From positions 111,166-175,165 of the forward strand of contig QKEH01000008.1 of NCBI GenBank assembly GCA_003252385.1: DNA of 64,000 bases, read 5' to 3'. This document shows, one piece after another, positions 10,187 through 19,558 of this stretch. The position numbers and the translations under genes are program-made. Numbering within the stretch: the first letter of the stretch is position 1; the number at the start of each line of letters is the position of its first letter. The notes beneath the pieces are model-generated. The model saw only the letters and a program-made list of their open reading frames with translations, searched no databases and was not told the DNA's origin. Source of the DNA: Bacteroidota bacterium (lineage in GTDB: Bacteria > Bacteroidota > Bacteroidia > Bacteroidales > UBA10428).

Positions 10187-11386
10187 TTAAAATTCTTCGA
10201 ATTCTACCCGGAGCGGCGATGATTGCTTAATTGCTGTACGGGGTATAAAATGATCCGAACCAGTTGTATTACCAATTTTGTTAAAAAAAGAAACGGTTTG
10301 AAGTAGTCCGCTGGATAAATTATTTAGTTTCGTAGAACTGGAAGCTAGTACCACCGAAGAATCTGCATTAGCTTGTGCTATTTGTGAAAGTTCCTGAATA
10401 CCACGTGATATTTCTATGGCTCCATTGTTTTGTTCCTGTGTAGCTGTTGATACTTCATTAAGTAAGTCTACAATTTGGTTAATTTGTGGCAAAATATCCT
10501 TTAACTTGCCTTCCGTATTATGAGTTGTTTTTACTCCGTGTTCTGTGTAGGTAATAATTTCATCGGCTGATTTTTTACTTCTTTCTGCCAGCTGCCTAAC
10601 TTCTGATGCAACAACGGCAAATCCTTTTCCTGATTCACCTGCTCGCGCCGCTTCAACAGCTGCATTTAGTGCCAGGATATTGGTTTGGAAAGCAATGTCA
10701 TTAATAACTTTTATCTTCTCGGAGATGGTGTTCATGGATTTTAAAGCTTCCGATGAGGAGCTACTTCCTTCTGAAACAACAGAAGCGGATTTGGATGCGA
10801 AATCTAGTGTTTTTAGGGTATTTGCTGCATTCTGGCTAATATTTGCAGCAATTTCTTCAATGCTCGATGAAATTTGTTCCGATGAGGCAGCTTGTTTATT
10901 GGATCCCTCCGATAATAAATTGGCAGAACTATTCAATTCCTGACTGGTTGAAGATAACTCCTCGGATATCTCCTGAATTTTACCTAATACCTTGATTAAA
11001 GTATCCTTTAAACTGTTAATGGAAGTGGATATTTCACCAAGTTCGTCAGTCCTGCTCAATATGCTCACATCAAATTCTGCTAACAAATCACCGTCCGATA
11101 GCCGATTGATTTTTTCTGTTAGTTTCTTGAGTGGGGTGCCTACCTTGGCTTTGGTGCGATAAAAAACAAAAAATAAAATACATACCGATACCGGAATAGC
11201 CCAGGCTAATTGGATAATTCCTTTGGCGCCGCAAATAAATGCAAAATCCGCTATTGCGGTAACAATCAGCATAAATGAACCACCCACCACTGATACTAGT
11301 GATTTTTTGAAAATAATTCGTAATACGGCATAGCATGACAAGCCGGCGATGGATATCAGTATTAATCCTAAGGTAAACTGACTCAT
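10187..11386 (-). CDS. methyl-accepting chemotaxis protein (membrane-anchored, HAMP + signalling domain)
   Basis: Hydrophobic N-terminus, HAMP-like [15 protein letters not shown], then [43 protein letters not shown]. Confidence 0.95.
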   Translation of the reverse strand: MSQFTLGLILISIAGLSCYAVLRIIFKKSLVSVVGGSFMLIVTAIADFAFICGAKGIIQLAWAIPVSVCILFFVFYRTKAKVGTPLKKLTEKINRLSDGDLLAEFDVSILSRTDELGEISTSINSLKDTLIKVLGKIQEISEELSSTSQELNSSANLLSEGSNKQAASSEQISSSIEEIAANISQNAANTLKTLDFASKSASVVSEGSSSSSEALKSMNTISEKIKVINDIAFQTNILALNAAVEAARAGESGKGFAVVASEVRQLAERSKKSADEIITYTEHGVKTTHNTEGKLKDILPQINQIVDLLNEVSTATQEQNNGAIEISRGIQELSQIAQANADSSVVLASSSTKLNNLSSGLLQTVSFFNKIGNTTGSDHFIPRTAIKQSSPLRVEFEEF

Positions 11387-11514
11387 AGGTATAAGGTTTT
11401 AGTTGAACTATATTCGAATTTAGATCATCTATTTGTATTTAGATTTCTTTTAATGAGTGATTTATATCATCTTTAAAAGACTGTCTAAAATTCAATTCTT
11501 TATACTCTTTACTA

Positions 11515-12142
11515 TTATTCTGCCTGCTCGCTCTTCTCATCGAATATTTCTATTTGTGGTACTACCTCGGCAGGCAGGTTTATTAGGGTGAGCATCGGAT
11601 CCTGGTTGAAGAAAGGCCGGCCATCGACATATACTTTTTTCACCGATTCGCCCTGTGTTTGTATGTCACCATCCTGAATGGTTACCCCTAGTAGTTTACG
11701 GATGATGACTTAGGCATCGGCATCGGAAAGGGTTTTGTAAGCATCGGTATTAAAGGCCAGGGTGTTGCTCTTGGTAATGGCTATGGGTACTTTGTGGGTA
11801 ACCACTACCTCGCTGAGTTGGCATTGCTTCGTGACAGGTTAAAAGGGTCCAGATTGCTGCTGTTAGGTTTTGCCTGTATGGTACGTACATGGAGAGCATA
11901 ACCCAGATGACTGATGTGCAGCTGGTAGTTTCCCGGTTTTACAGCCTGAAGAGGCTCCCCTGGCTATCGGTAATGCAAGCATCGTAGTTTTCACCACTAT
12001 GGAATACATTGGCTCTTTCCAATATCTCCTGACTGCCGGCATCACATGCCTTGCCACTCAGGTGAGTACTTTGAGCCCAAGTTGAAATACTTGTGAATAG
12101 AGTGATACACAGGCTGCTTATACGATACAAATTTATCATCAT
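11515..12142 (-). pseudogene. decayed N-terminus of a TonB-dependent/outer-membrane beta-barrel receptor
   Basis: Manual translation in shifting frames: signal + HLSGKACDAGSQEILERANVFHSGENYDACITDSQG / KPGNYQLHISHLGYALHVRT / QLSEVVVTHKVPIAITKSNTLAFNTDAYKTLSDADA*VIIRKLLGVTIQDGDIQTQGESVKKVYVDGRPFFNQDPMLTLINLPAEVVPQIEIFDEKSEQAE*; frameshifts, an internal stop and no barrel. Confidence 0.85.
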
Positions 12143-12223
12143 GTGTTTTGCTTGTATGTCAGCAAAAATAAGGTGCTCCTATACGGCTGCACATGAAATC
12201 GATGAACTGGGCAATGATGTCGA

Positions 12224-12901
12224 TTAATGGATGAACTGGCTTGCAACTACAAGGGGCTTCTCTCCGTTTACGCACCCCTTCCGGTTGGACTGAACCACTT
12301 CGCCCAGTCCGTTGACTTCCATCCGAATTTGAGGACTACCCTTGTAGTATACGTTCCCCAATCCATCGATATCTACCACCAATTCGTCCTTGGCATCAAT
12401 TTCCACATTGCCGTTGCCATCAATATTGACTAATGCCCTGTCGAGCGGAAGGCCAAATGCATACACATTACCCACCCCTTCCAGATTCACCGATAAGGAC
12501 TCCTGACCGGAACCATCGACATGGAAGTTACCTACCCCGGTGAGGCTGATCTCCTTTAGGTTGGGTACGCTTATATCAACTCGTATTTCTTTGTCACTGT
12601 TCACCGTAATGTCCTCATTGAACCGTATCAGCAATTCATCTCCTACCACGTGAGCATCCAGATAGGGCAGAATGTTTTCGTAGGCCGTCAGCACCACTTT
12701 ACGTTCCTGTCCGGTAGTTACGTATACATTGGCCACCCCTTCGAGGCAAATCCCAGTAAAAGGATTCACCACTTCGAGCTCCGACAGCACCTCTCCCCTC
12801 CCGGTTATACGGAGGGGATCAGGAGCCTTTTCCTCGTCCTTTTCGCAAGCCGCCCAAATAGAAAGAAGCGGAACCAGCACAACTAAAAATTTTGTTTTCA
12901 T
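12224..12901 (-). CDS. lipoprotein with DUF2807 / head GIN domain (putative auto-transporter adhesin family)
   Basis: Lipobox IWAACEKDE; ITGRGEVLSELEVVNPFTGICLEGVANVYVTTG and repeated LTGVGNFHVDG/LEGVGNVYAFG. Confidence 0.85.
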   Translation of the reverse strand: MKTKFLVVLVPLLSIWAACEKDEEKAPDPLRITGRGEVLSELEVVNPFTGICLEGVANVYVTTGQERKVVLTAYENILPYLDAHVVGDELLIRFNEDITVNSDKEIRVDISVPNLKEISLTGVGNFHVDGSGQESLSVNLEGVGNVYAFGLPLDRALVNIDGNGNVEIDAKDELVVDIDGLGNVYYKGSPQIRMEVNGLGEVVQSNRKGCVNGEKPLVVASQFIH

Positions 12902-12991
12902 GATTTTGGTTTTTGTTTTCTGAAGCTAAGGACTGTGGTTTTGGGCGAAGGTTGCTTGGTGGCGTGTTGAATTTTGTGGGGTGATTGGCTG

Positions 12992-13015
12992 TAATGGTGA
13001 GTGGTGAGTGGTATT
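12992..13015. repeat. short heptamer-phased repeat
   Basis: TAATGGT GAGTGGT GAGTGGT ATT in the intergenic region. Confidence 0.45.
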
Positions 13016-13302
13016 GAAACTGATAAAATTGTTTGAACTGTTGAAAACGGGTAATGAGTATAATCGTACAGTTCTTTAGATAAAACGATTAAACCCGATT
13101 TAAAACACCCCTGAAAAATAAACTTGAATTTTCCTTTCAAAAACTTTGAATATTAAAAAAAAACAGCTCTGTATTGAGAATGAATTTTGGTTCATCCTCC
13201 AGTTGTTATCCGGAAAGCAAACTGCTGTTTATTGGTATTGCTAGTGTGTTGTTAACCTGTCTATATAATACAATTAACATTTGTATTATAACGCTATGGT
13301 TA

Positions 13303-13407
13303 GCCATTATTCTCAATGGCAATGAATTAGAAGCAGGTATGTACATTTACTCTTTGATTTCTGATGGCGCGGAAATTGACACCAAAAGAATGATTTTAAC
13401 CGATTAA
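13303..13407 (+). pseudogene. C-terminal remnant resembling Bacteroidota T9SS/tail-fibre (peptidase S74-like) protein tails
   Basis: AIILNGNELEAGMYIYSLISDGAEIDTKRMILTD at the end of a short ORF with no coherent upstream domain. Confidence 0.55.
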
Positions 13408-13483
13408 TCAATAAGCTTATGGTTAGCCTGTAATAGAATAGCAATATTGCAGGCTAACTTAAGTTATTCAAGCAATTACAACT

Positions 13484-14413
13484 ATGCGTACTTTCCTTTT
13501 CACTCTGTTATTTCTGCTTAGCATTAATAATGCTTATTGCCAGTTGGAATGGGCTCCAATTGGTACCCAATGGTACTACAGCCACCCCCACCCCTGGAGT
13601 GGAAACCCTTTTTGGCGATACGACCTTTATACCTCAGAGAAAGATACCCTGATAAACGATAAAAGCTGTCGGGTAATACGTTGCATGGAGCAAACGGAAT
13701 ATATGCTATTAGAAGACAGCATTGTGTATTACTACCTTAAAGGAGAATTCCACCCCTTGTATGATTTCTCAAAGCAGGTAGGCGATACATCCATTATTCA
13801 TTTTAAAGGATATAATGTAACCGATACGATTGATTGTGCCTATGACACCTTTTATGTGGCAAGGGGAATCATAGAACGAATTGATACGATTTATGCCAAT
13901 GACCTTGCACTACGTTCCTTCCTTTCCAGGATAGAAGCAATTGATACTTCTCCTAGTGTTACAGAACTCATATGGCCAGGATTAATTAATTATATCGAAA
14001 GAATTGGTGTTCCTTACATGTTTATGCCTATGGTCGAACTCCCTAGCCTTGGACATATGCGCCACCTGCGCTGCTACAGCGATAATGACATTAATTATAT
14101 GAACCCATGGTGGGCGCAACACGAGAAACCCTGCGATTATGAGATACCGGATGCAATAGAGGAGAATAAATTATCTGAGTTATCCATATTTCCTAATCCC
14201 TCAACCGGTAAAATTACCATCTCAATGGATCAAACAACTTCCATCAGTAATATCTTGGTATACACGGCTACAGGTAATAGGGTTTATCAGAAAACCAGTA
14301 AGCAAAACCCGGTTGTGATTGATTTATCCCATTTACAAAGCGGCATTTATTACCTGGGGGTTATTTTGGAAAGTGGTTTTCAGGAATATCATAAGATAAT
14401 TATGGCTAAGTAG
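13484..14413 (+). CDS. secreted protein with T9SS type A sorting domain
   Basis: Signal peptide; C-terminus LSIFPNPSTGKITISMDQ...ILVYTATGNRVYQ...IDLSHLQSGIYYLGVILESGFQEYHKIIMAK. Confidence 0.9.
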   Translation: MRTFLFTLLFLLSINNAYCQLEWAPIGTQWYYSHPHPWSGNPFWRYDLYTSEKDTLINDKSCRVIRCMEQTEYMLLEDSIVYYYLKGEFHPLYDFSKQVGDTSIIHFKGYNVTDTIDCAYDTFYVARGIIERIDTIYANDLALRSFLSRIEAIDTSPSVTELIWPGLINYIERIGVPYMFMPMVELPSLGHMRHLRCYSDNDINYMNPWWAQHEKPCDYEIPDAIEENKLSELSIFPNPSTGKITISMDQTTSISNILVYTATGNRVYQKTSKQNPVVIDLSHLQSGIYYLGVILESGFQEYHKIIMAK

Positions 14414-14430
14414 TCTCTCTGTATTGTGAA

Positions 14431-14498
14431 GTAAATGGTAAATAGTGAGTGGTAAGTAGTGTTATCCAACCACTTACTATTCACCATTTACTACTTAC
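14431..14498. repeat. inverted pair of 7-nt-periodic arrays (consensus GTRARTR)
   Basis: Left: GTAAATG GTAAATA GTGAGTG GTAAGTA (14431-14458). Right arm 14471-14498 reads on the minus strand as GTAAGTA GTAAATG GTGAATA GTAAGTG. Confidence 0.85.
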
Positions 14499-14904
14499 TC
14501 TCAAAGTTAAGCTGATCCACTTCAAGCGCCTCAAAGATCAGTGCTTTAATACGATCCACTTCAATCTCAGAAGTGTCAACGAAAGTTTTGGTATATACCT
14601 GTTTGCGGCGGCCACGTTCCAGGTAGTAATCTTCGTTTATCAACTGGCTTCCAAAACAGAAGCCTAACTCCACGCCATACTGTGGCCTGTTGCCTCGTGG
14701 TATGGCCGCAGCACGTATATAGCATACTTGTGAATGACGGTAGTAGTGCGGGGTACTTTGAGTCAATCTTTCCTGCCCATCCGGAATACAATCGAGTATC
14801 AGCTCACGTAAAATTTCCACAATTGCCCGTTCGTCGTCGGGAAGGCAGTCAAGAAATTCTTCGACTGACTGAAAAGAGACGATGTGCTTTGAATCGTTAC
14901 CCAT
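14491..14904 (-). CDS. DUF1801-domain protein
   Basis: FLDCLPDDERAIVEILRELILDCIPDGQERLTQSTPHYYRHSQVCYIRAA...GVELGFCFG. Confidence 0.75.
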   Translation of the reverse strand: MGNDSKHIVSFQSVEEFLDCLPDDERAIVEILRELILDCIPDGQERLTQSTPHYYRHSQVCYIRAAAIPRGNRPQYGVELGFCFGSQLINEDYYLERGRRKQVYTKTFVDTSEIEVDRIKALIFEALEVDQLNFESK

Positions 14905-15505
14905 GCTGTTGGAAAACAATAAACCCAACTTCCCCGGGGTGATCTAAAACCTTTTGCATGTGAGCTATCTGCCGAAGCATACACAGGGTGAGGATATCGC
15001 CTGCCGCTGCCCAAATGTAAAACGTACCAAAGAACATGAGCAGGGCATGCCCGTTGATCAGGGCAACCACCACCGGAAGAATGCCCATCAGTAGCAAAGG
15101 GGCAGCAGCCCCCAGAGCAAATTGCCACACTTTCAGGGGTTTGGAACAATGACAATAGGGCGACAAGTATTCCCATTTAAAGCCAAACGAAACCGATCGC
15201 CAGCCCACTTTCGAAAACAGAATCCAGAACCCTGCATGCAGTAGTTCATGAATAAGAACTCCCAACACAATAAAAAGTACCAGGAAAAGAAAGGACTGAT
15301 ATTTTAAAACCAGGAGTATGTTAGTGCCCCAAAGCAGGTAAAAAGGCAGCACCAGCCCCAACAGCAATGCCAGCAACAGCGCCAGACTAAAGCGGCCGGC
15401 CTGCTCCATGGATACCGAATGTGCTACACTTCCATCGTCCTGGTGCGTAATGGTGGGTTGAAACAGTTTCATGACAGTCTTTGGTTTGAGTGGTGAAAAA
15501 GTCAA
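14897..15505 (-). CDS. DUF3267-family putative membrane metalloprotease
   Basis: Multiple TM segments with HELLHAGFWILFSKVGWRSVSFGFKWEYLSPYCHCSKPLKV. Confidence 0.8.
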   Translation of the reverse strand: MTFSPLKPKTVMKLFQPTITHQDDGSVAHSVSMEQAGRFSLALLLALLLGLVLPFYLLWGTNILLVLKYQSFLFLVLFIVLGVLIHELLHAGFWILFSKVGWRSVSFGFKWEYLSPYCHCSKPLKVWQFALGAAAPLLLMGILPVVVALINGHALLMFFGTFYIWAAAGDILTLCMLRQIAHMQKVLDHPGEVGFIVFQQHG

Positions 15506-15641
15506 ACTGCGTTTCTTCTTGCGGCAATTTATGCTCCAACTTTTCCAAGCTACCCCTACAATTTATTGCCCCGACATCGGATAATTCATTCCACGGTTTC
15601 TCCGGGTATATCGATTAGCCTTATATGGTCAAACTCCAGTA

Positions 15642-15782
15642 TCACAGTACCCAGTTATCCATGTCCATAGTGGAGCGGGAATAGCCATGATAATTTACCG
15701 CCATGCCTCCAATTACCACATCATCAACTTGGTGTTTATTGAAGCTGACAATAATCCTTTTATATTGATCCATAAAACTCAT
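15642..15782 (-). pseudogene. remnant of a nucleotidyltransferase-like (AbiEii/DUF6036-type) protein N-terminus
   Basis: Translation MSFMDQYKRIIVSFNKHQVDDVVIGGMAVNYHGYSRSTMDMDNWVL* resembles VVIGGxAVNxHGYSRxTxDxDxWV and stops after 46 aa. Confidence 0.6.
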
Positions 15783-16145
15783 AGTAACGCATATATTTCA
15801 GAATGATCTGAGAGAAGTACCAGTGTGTGATATTGATTAAACTCAGCACAAAATTCAGAAAACTCAAAACACCTTGAAAGTCGTTGTTCAAGGGGTAATT
15901 CCAAGCAATTACTTAAATAATCTGTATCGATGTTATTATCCATCATTTATGCGTTTTGTAAGATTTCAAAGAAAGCCCCATAGTCTTTTTTGGATTATAG
16001 ACACGTCTTGATAGGATTTCTGTGGATTCTTTGATTTAAATACTCTTTATCTTTTGACGACACTATTTCAAAGATAAGTTAGATTTCCTTTCCCAATGGA
16101 TTCCGCCTAAAAATTCTATCTTTACTTTACTACAGTATTACCCTA

Positions 16146-17198
16146 ATGTTCCCTGTCATGCAAAAAGCCATTCTCCAAGCCATTTCGCAGGCACAACGTC
16201 TCAACGCCAAACGCAATATTATTTATGAGGACTCTGCCGTAAGCGGAAAGCATGAATTTTTGTTTTTCATTAAACCGGAAATCACCCAGGAAAGCCGTAA
16301 AATTCAACTCCGACCCATCCTGGATTTACTGCTGGGACAACTGCAGGCCTTTGAACTCAAGATAAAGAATGCACTCCTGCTGCCCGCACCGTATCTGAAC
16401 GAATACCATATTATTTCCCAACATTATGGCATCATAAATGCCATTGCGCGAAATGCCAAGGCAGCCCTTTCGGAGGCCGCCGCCCGCGAATTCCAACGCA
16501 TTTTTAATATCCCCCTGAACGAAGCCCCGGTATGGGGAGGACTGGAACTATTGGAGCTCTACCCCACCATAACTCCTACGGCGCTGGATTACATCTGGCA
16601 GAATTCCCCGATGTTTAAACTGGGTGGCGGTGCGTATGCCCAATCCATTAAGCTCGATGGCAAACCCCTATTTCTGGTAAACGGCTTCCACCCCCGGCAG
16701 CTGGATCATTTTATTTCGCCCGGCCGATCGATTGTGGCTTTTACCTTGGTGGGCGACCTGGACTGGTCTGTGGCACGCAACTCGTTGATTGGAAAAACCA
16801 ATCCGGCAGAAGCTGAAAAGGGAAGTATCCGCCGAACACTTTGGGAACGTAAGGACGAATTGGGCTTACCGGCCGTAACGCCCAGTTGGAATGGAGTTCA
16901 TCTATCGGCGGGTCCGGTGGAAGCACTGGTGGAGCTGATACGCTACAACTCCGATTTTTCATCGAAGCAGGTCCTGTCCTATTCCGACTTCAGCTTTGGA
17001 CGCCAACTGGCAGAAAAATTCAATGAGGCTGCCATCCGAAGTATCCTAAACAACGACAAGTTCCCCTACCATGGGAAACAGGAAAGTATTTTCGACCTGA
17101 CCGAGGAAAAAAATGCCGATGCGGCCATCGGGTTGCTTATGGAGGTATTACCGAACAAATTACATATTAGCCAGCAGAAAACCTCCGGAGTGCTTTGA
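16146..17198 (+). CDS. 350-aa protein with a divergent nucleoside-diphosphate-kinase-like C-terminal domain
   Basis: SIVAFTLVGDLDWSVARNSLIGKTNPAEAEKGSIRRTLWER...SWNGVHLSAGPVEALVELIRY parallels NDK GxTNPxxAxxGTIR and NxxHxS motifs. Confidence 0.6.
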   Translation: MFPVMQKAILQAISQAQRLNAKRNIIYEDSAVSGKHEFLFFIKPEITQESRKIQLRPILDLLLGQLQAFELKIKNALLLPAPYLNEYHIISQHYGIINAIARNAKAALSEAAAREFQRIFNIPLNEAPVWGGLELLELYPTITPTALDYIWQNSPMFKLGGGAYAQSIKLDGKPLFLVNGFHPRQLDHFISPGRSIVAFTLVGDLDWSVARNSLIGKTNPAEAEKGSIRRTLWERKDELGLPAVTPSWNGVHLSAGPVEALVELIRYNSDFSSKQVLSYSDFSFGRQLAEKFNEAAIRSILNNDKFPYHGKQESIFDLTEEKNADAAIGLLMEVLPNKLHISQQKTSGVL

Positions 17199-17230
17199 TC
17201 GGAATTCAACTATTGTGCAAAGAAAAAAAC

Positions 17231-17605
17231 CTAATAGGAAACCAGCTCAAAAGGAATATCGACATCGTCCTTAAATTCCTCGCCTATATCCTGAATATCT
17301 TCATCATCAACCTCATAGAACCAAAGCACTTTTACCGGGTGGCCTGCTTCATGAAGTTCTTCCAGTTTACCCAGAATATCCAGGATCAACTTGGAGGTAG
17401 CGGTATTGAAATACATCAACCGGAAAATAAATTCGGTAGTGTCGAGGGGTTCTTCTTTGTATGCCTCCAGCCAATCGAGTATGGGCTGATAGAACGAAAC
17501 TACGTCTTCGGGCAGCGAACGGCCGGAAATTTCAAAGAGTTGCATTTCGGGGTCGAAGAGAACCCTTGGGGTGTCGTTCGTTGCTTTGATATCTAGTGCT
17601 TCCAT
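17231..17605 (-). CDS. DUF1987 / SiaC-family regulatory phosphoprotein
   Basis: TPRVLFDPEMQLFEISGRSLPEDVVSFYQPILDWLEAY...FRLMYFNTATSKLILDIL. Confidence 0.88.
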   Translation of the reverse strand: MEALDIKATNDTPRVLFDPEMQLFEISGRSLPEDVVSFYQPILDWLEAYKEEPLDTTEFIFRLMYFNTATSKLILDILGKLEELHEAGHPVKVLWFYEVDDEDIQDIGEEFKDDVDIPFELVSY

Positions 17606-17689
17606 GGTTAACAAGTGGTTTACGCGCAGGTATACGAGGCCTTTCCCTAAAAGTTCAACCTGCTATCCGTTTCTTTCCGGAGCGAAGCC

Positions 17690-18694
17690 TTATGAACAAA
17701 CAGCAATCTGATGGCCACAATGTAAGCACGTACCCCGGGTACTGAGTTGCTCCAGCTGTATGCGGTATCCGCTGCGCTGAATAACAAGTGTTCCACACCC
17801 GGGACAATAGGTGTCCTGGAACGAATCCAGAACTGCATTGCCCACATACACAAACTTCAGGTAGCGTCGGGCATATTCGGCCATTTCGAGTAAAAGATCA
17901 ACCGGTGTAGTTTCATTTTTTGCCTTATACCGCGGGAAATACCGGGATAAATGCAAGGGCACAGTGTCTCCTAAACTATCGCCAATCCATTGAATCATAG
18001 CTTGAAAGTTTTCCATCCGATCGTTAATTCCCGGTATCACCAGGTGGGTAATTTCCAAATGGCGTTCTGCGGCAACTATGCGTTTTAGGGTATGCTTGAC
18101 GTAGGCGAGTTCGCCGCCGGTAAAGCTATGATGAATGCCCTCATCGAACACTTTCAGATCGATATTGAAGGCGTCGGCACAGGCTAAGAGTTCCTCCAAA
18201 GGTTTGGGCATAATGTAGCCGTTGGATACCAGAATATTTTTCAGCCCGACAGCCTGTATCCTCGGAGCCAGTTGCGTGATAAATTCGAACCACACAGCCG
18301 GTTCGTTATAGGTGTAAGCTATTCCCAGGTTACCGGGTTTATCCTGCGCCATTTGAACCAACTGATCGAACGAATAGGACAGAAAGTGAGCAAAGCCATC
18401 GACTCCCACCTGGGAGATCTCGAAATTCTGACAACAACTGCATTTAAAATTGCATCCCACGGTGCCCAGGGAGAGCACTTCGCGCCCCGGATAAAAATGA
18501 TAGAGCGGTTTCTTTTCGACGGGATCCAGATGAACGGAAGCAATGGCCTGGTAGTTGTCGGCCTGGAGAGTTCCCTTAGCATTGGTTCGCACCCGGCATT
18601 TACCCTGCCGGCCTTCGCTGATGATGCACTGGTGTGGGCAGAGTTCGCATTGTACGGAGCGATCGTGTAATTTCTGATAGTATTTGGCTTCCAT
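17690..18694 (-). CDS. amrS: AmmeMemoRadiSam system radical SAM enzyme
   Basis: CELCPHQCIISEGRQGKCRVR, radical SAM CNFKCSCCQN, AYTYNEPAVWFEF, VIPGIND, LHLSRYFPRYK, TYCPGCGTLVIQRSGY. Confidence 0.93.
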   Translation of the reverse strand: MEAKYYQKLHDRSVQCELCPHQCIISEGRQGKCRVRTNAKGTLQADNYQAIASVHLDPVEKKPLYHFYPGREVLSLGTVGCNFKCSCCQNFEISQVGVDGFAHFLSYSFDQLVQMAQDKPGNLGIAYTYNEPAVWFEFITQLAPRIQAVGLKNILVSNGYIMPKPLEELLACADAFNIDLKVFDEGIHHSFTGGELAYVKHTLKRIVAAERHLEITHLVIPGINDRMENFQAMIQWIGDSLGDTVPLHLSRYFPRYKAKNETTPVDLLLEMAEYARRYLKFVYVGNAVLDSFQDTYCPGCGTLVIQRSGYRIQLEQLSTRGTCLHCGHQIAVCS

Positions 18695-18895
18695 AGGAAG
18701 AAAGGCTGATTCGTAGCAAATTACAAAGAATGCCCACAAAATACAAGGCTATTGTACTTTGCAGCAGAACCTTGGAGTGTCGAATCCGGAGGTATTTCGC
18801 AAAAAAACGAATATTCGATCCGTGACAGCGAACGCAACCCTTGAATTACCCTAAGCCACACGTGCCATTTGGTGAACCACCCTGCTACGAACCCT

Positions 18896-19309
18896 TTACC
18901 AGGCTCCTAAAATCGTTCCTTCCACTGCGTAAAACACCACAAAGTACCCGGCATCAATTAAAAAGAGTTTCAGGGGTTTGAGCGTGTACAGGTAATTAAT
19001 GGCAAACGATGAAGCAATCCACACCAGGCTGATGGTAAGCCCCAGCCTCAATCCGGCGGACAGGCTGGCATCTGGTCCCAGAAAAATATCAAGCACCAGG
19101 GCGCCAATAAAGTTTAAGACAAAGGTGGTTCCAAAAATGACCCCCATATTAGCCTGTTGCATTTTTTCCCGGGTAAGGCCGGAAAGTTCCTGCCAGGAAG
19201 TGCCAAATAGAAGTTTGGAGTACCACAGGGAACCCAAAGCGAAAGCGGAGAATGTTGCTACCAGCACGGACAACCAGTGTACCTGCGAGCATAAATGAAG
19301 TGTTTGCAT
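18896..19309 (-). CDS. DUF1761-family membrane protein
   Basis: VLVATFSAFALGSLWYSKLLFGTSWQELSGLTREKMQQANM with four hydrophobic segments. Confidence 0.78.
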   Translation of the reverse strand: MQTLHLCSQVHWLSVLVATFSAFALGSLWYSKLLFGTSWQELSGLTREKMQQANMGVIFGTTFVLNFIGALVLDIFLGPDASLSAGLRLGLTISLVWIASSFAINYLYTLKPLKLFLIDAGYFVVFYAVEGTILGAW

Positions 19310-19558
19310 ATCCTTATTTTTAGAGTCCAGGTTCCAGCCTGTGTGCCGGAACACCTATTGATATACAAAAGATAACCATTTTATGGCAAAAAGGTTGTTA
19401 TGCAATCCATGAATAGATTGAACCACCAAACGTAGCACAGTCAACCCAACTTTTTTTAACAGGCCATGCTCAAAAAGTGCAATTAAACCGTTGAGTGGGA
19501 CAGCGCAATATACCCAGTCGGAAGTTCTTTCATTACCTGAACCGTTACGCCAAAATTC

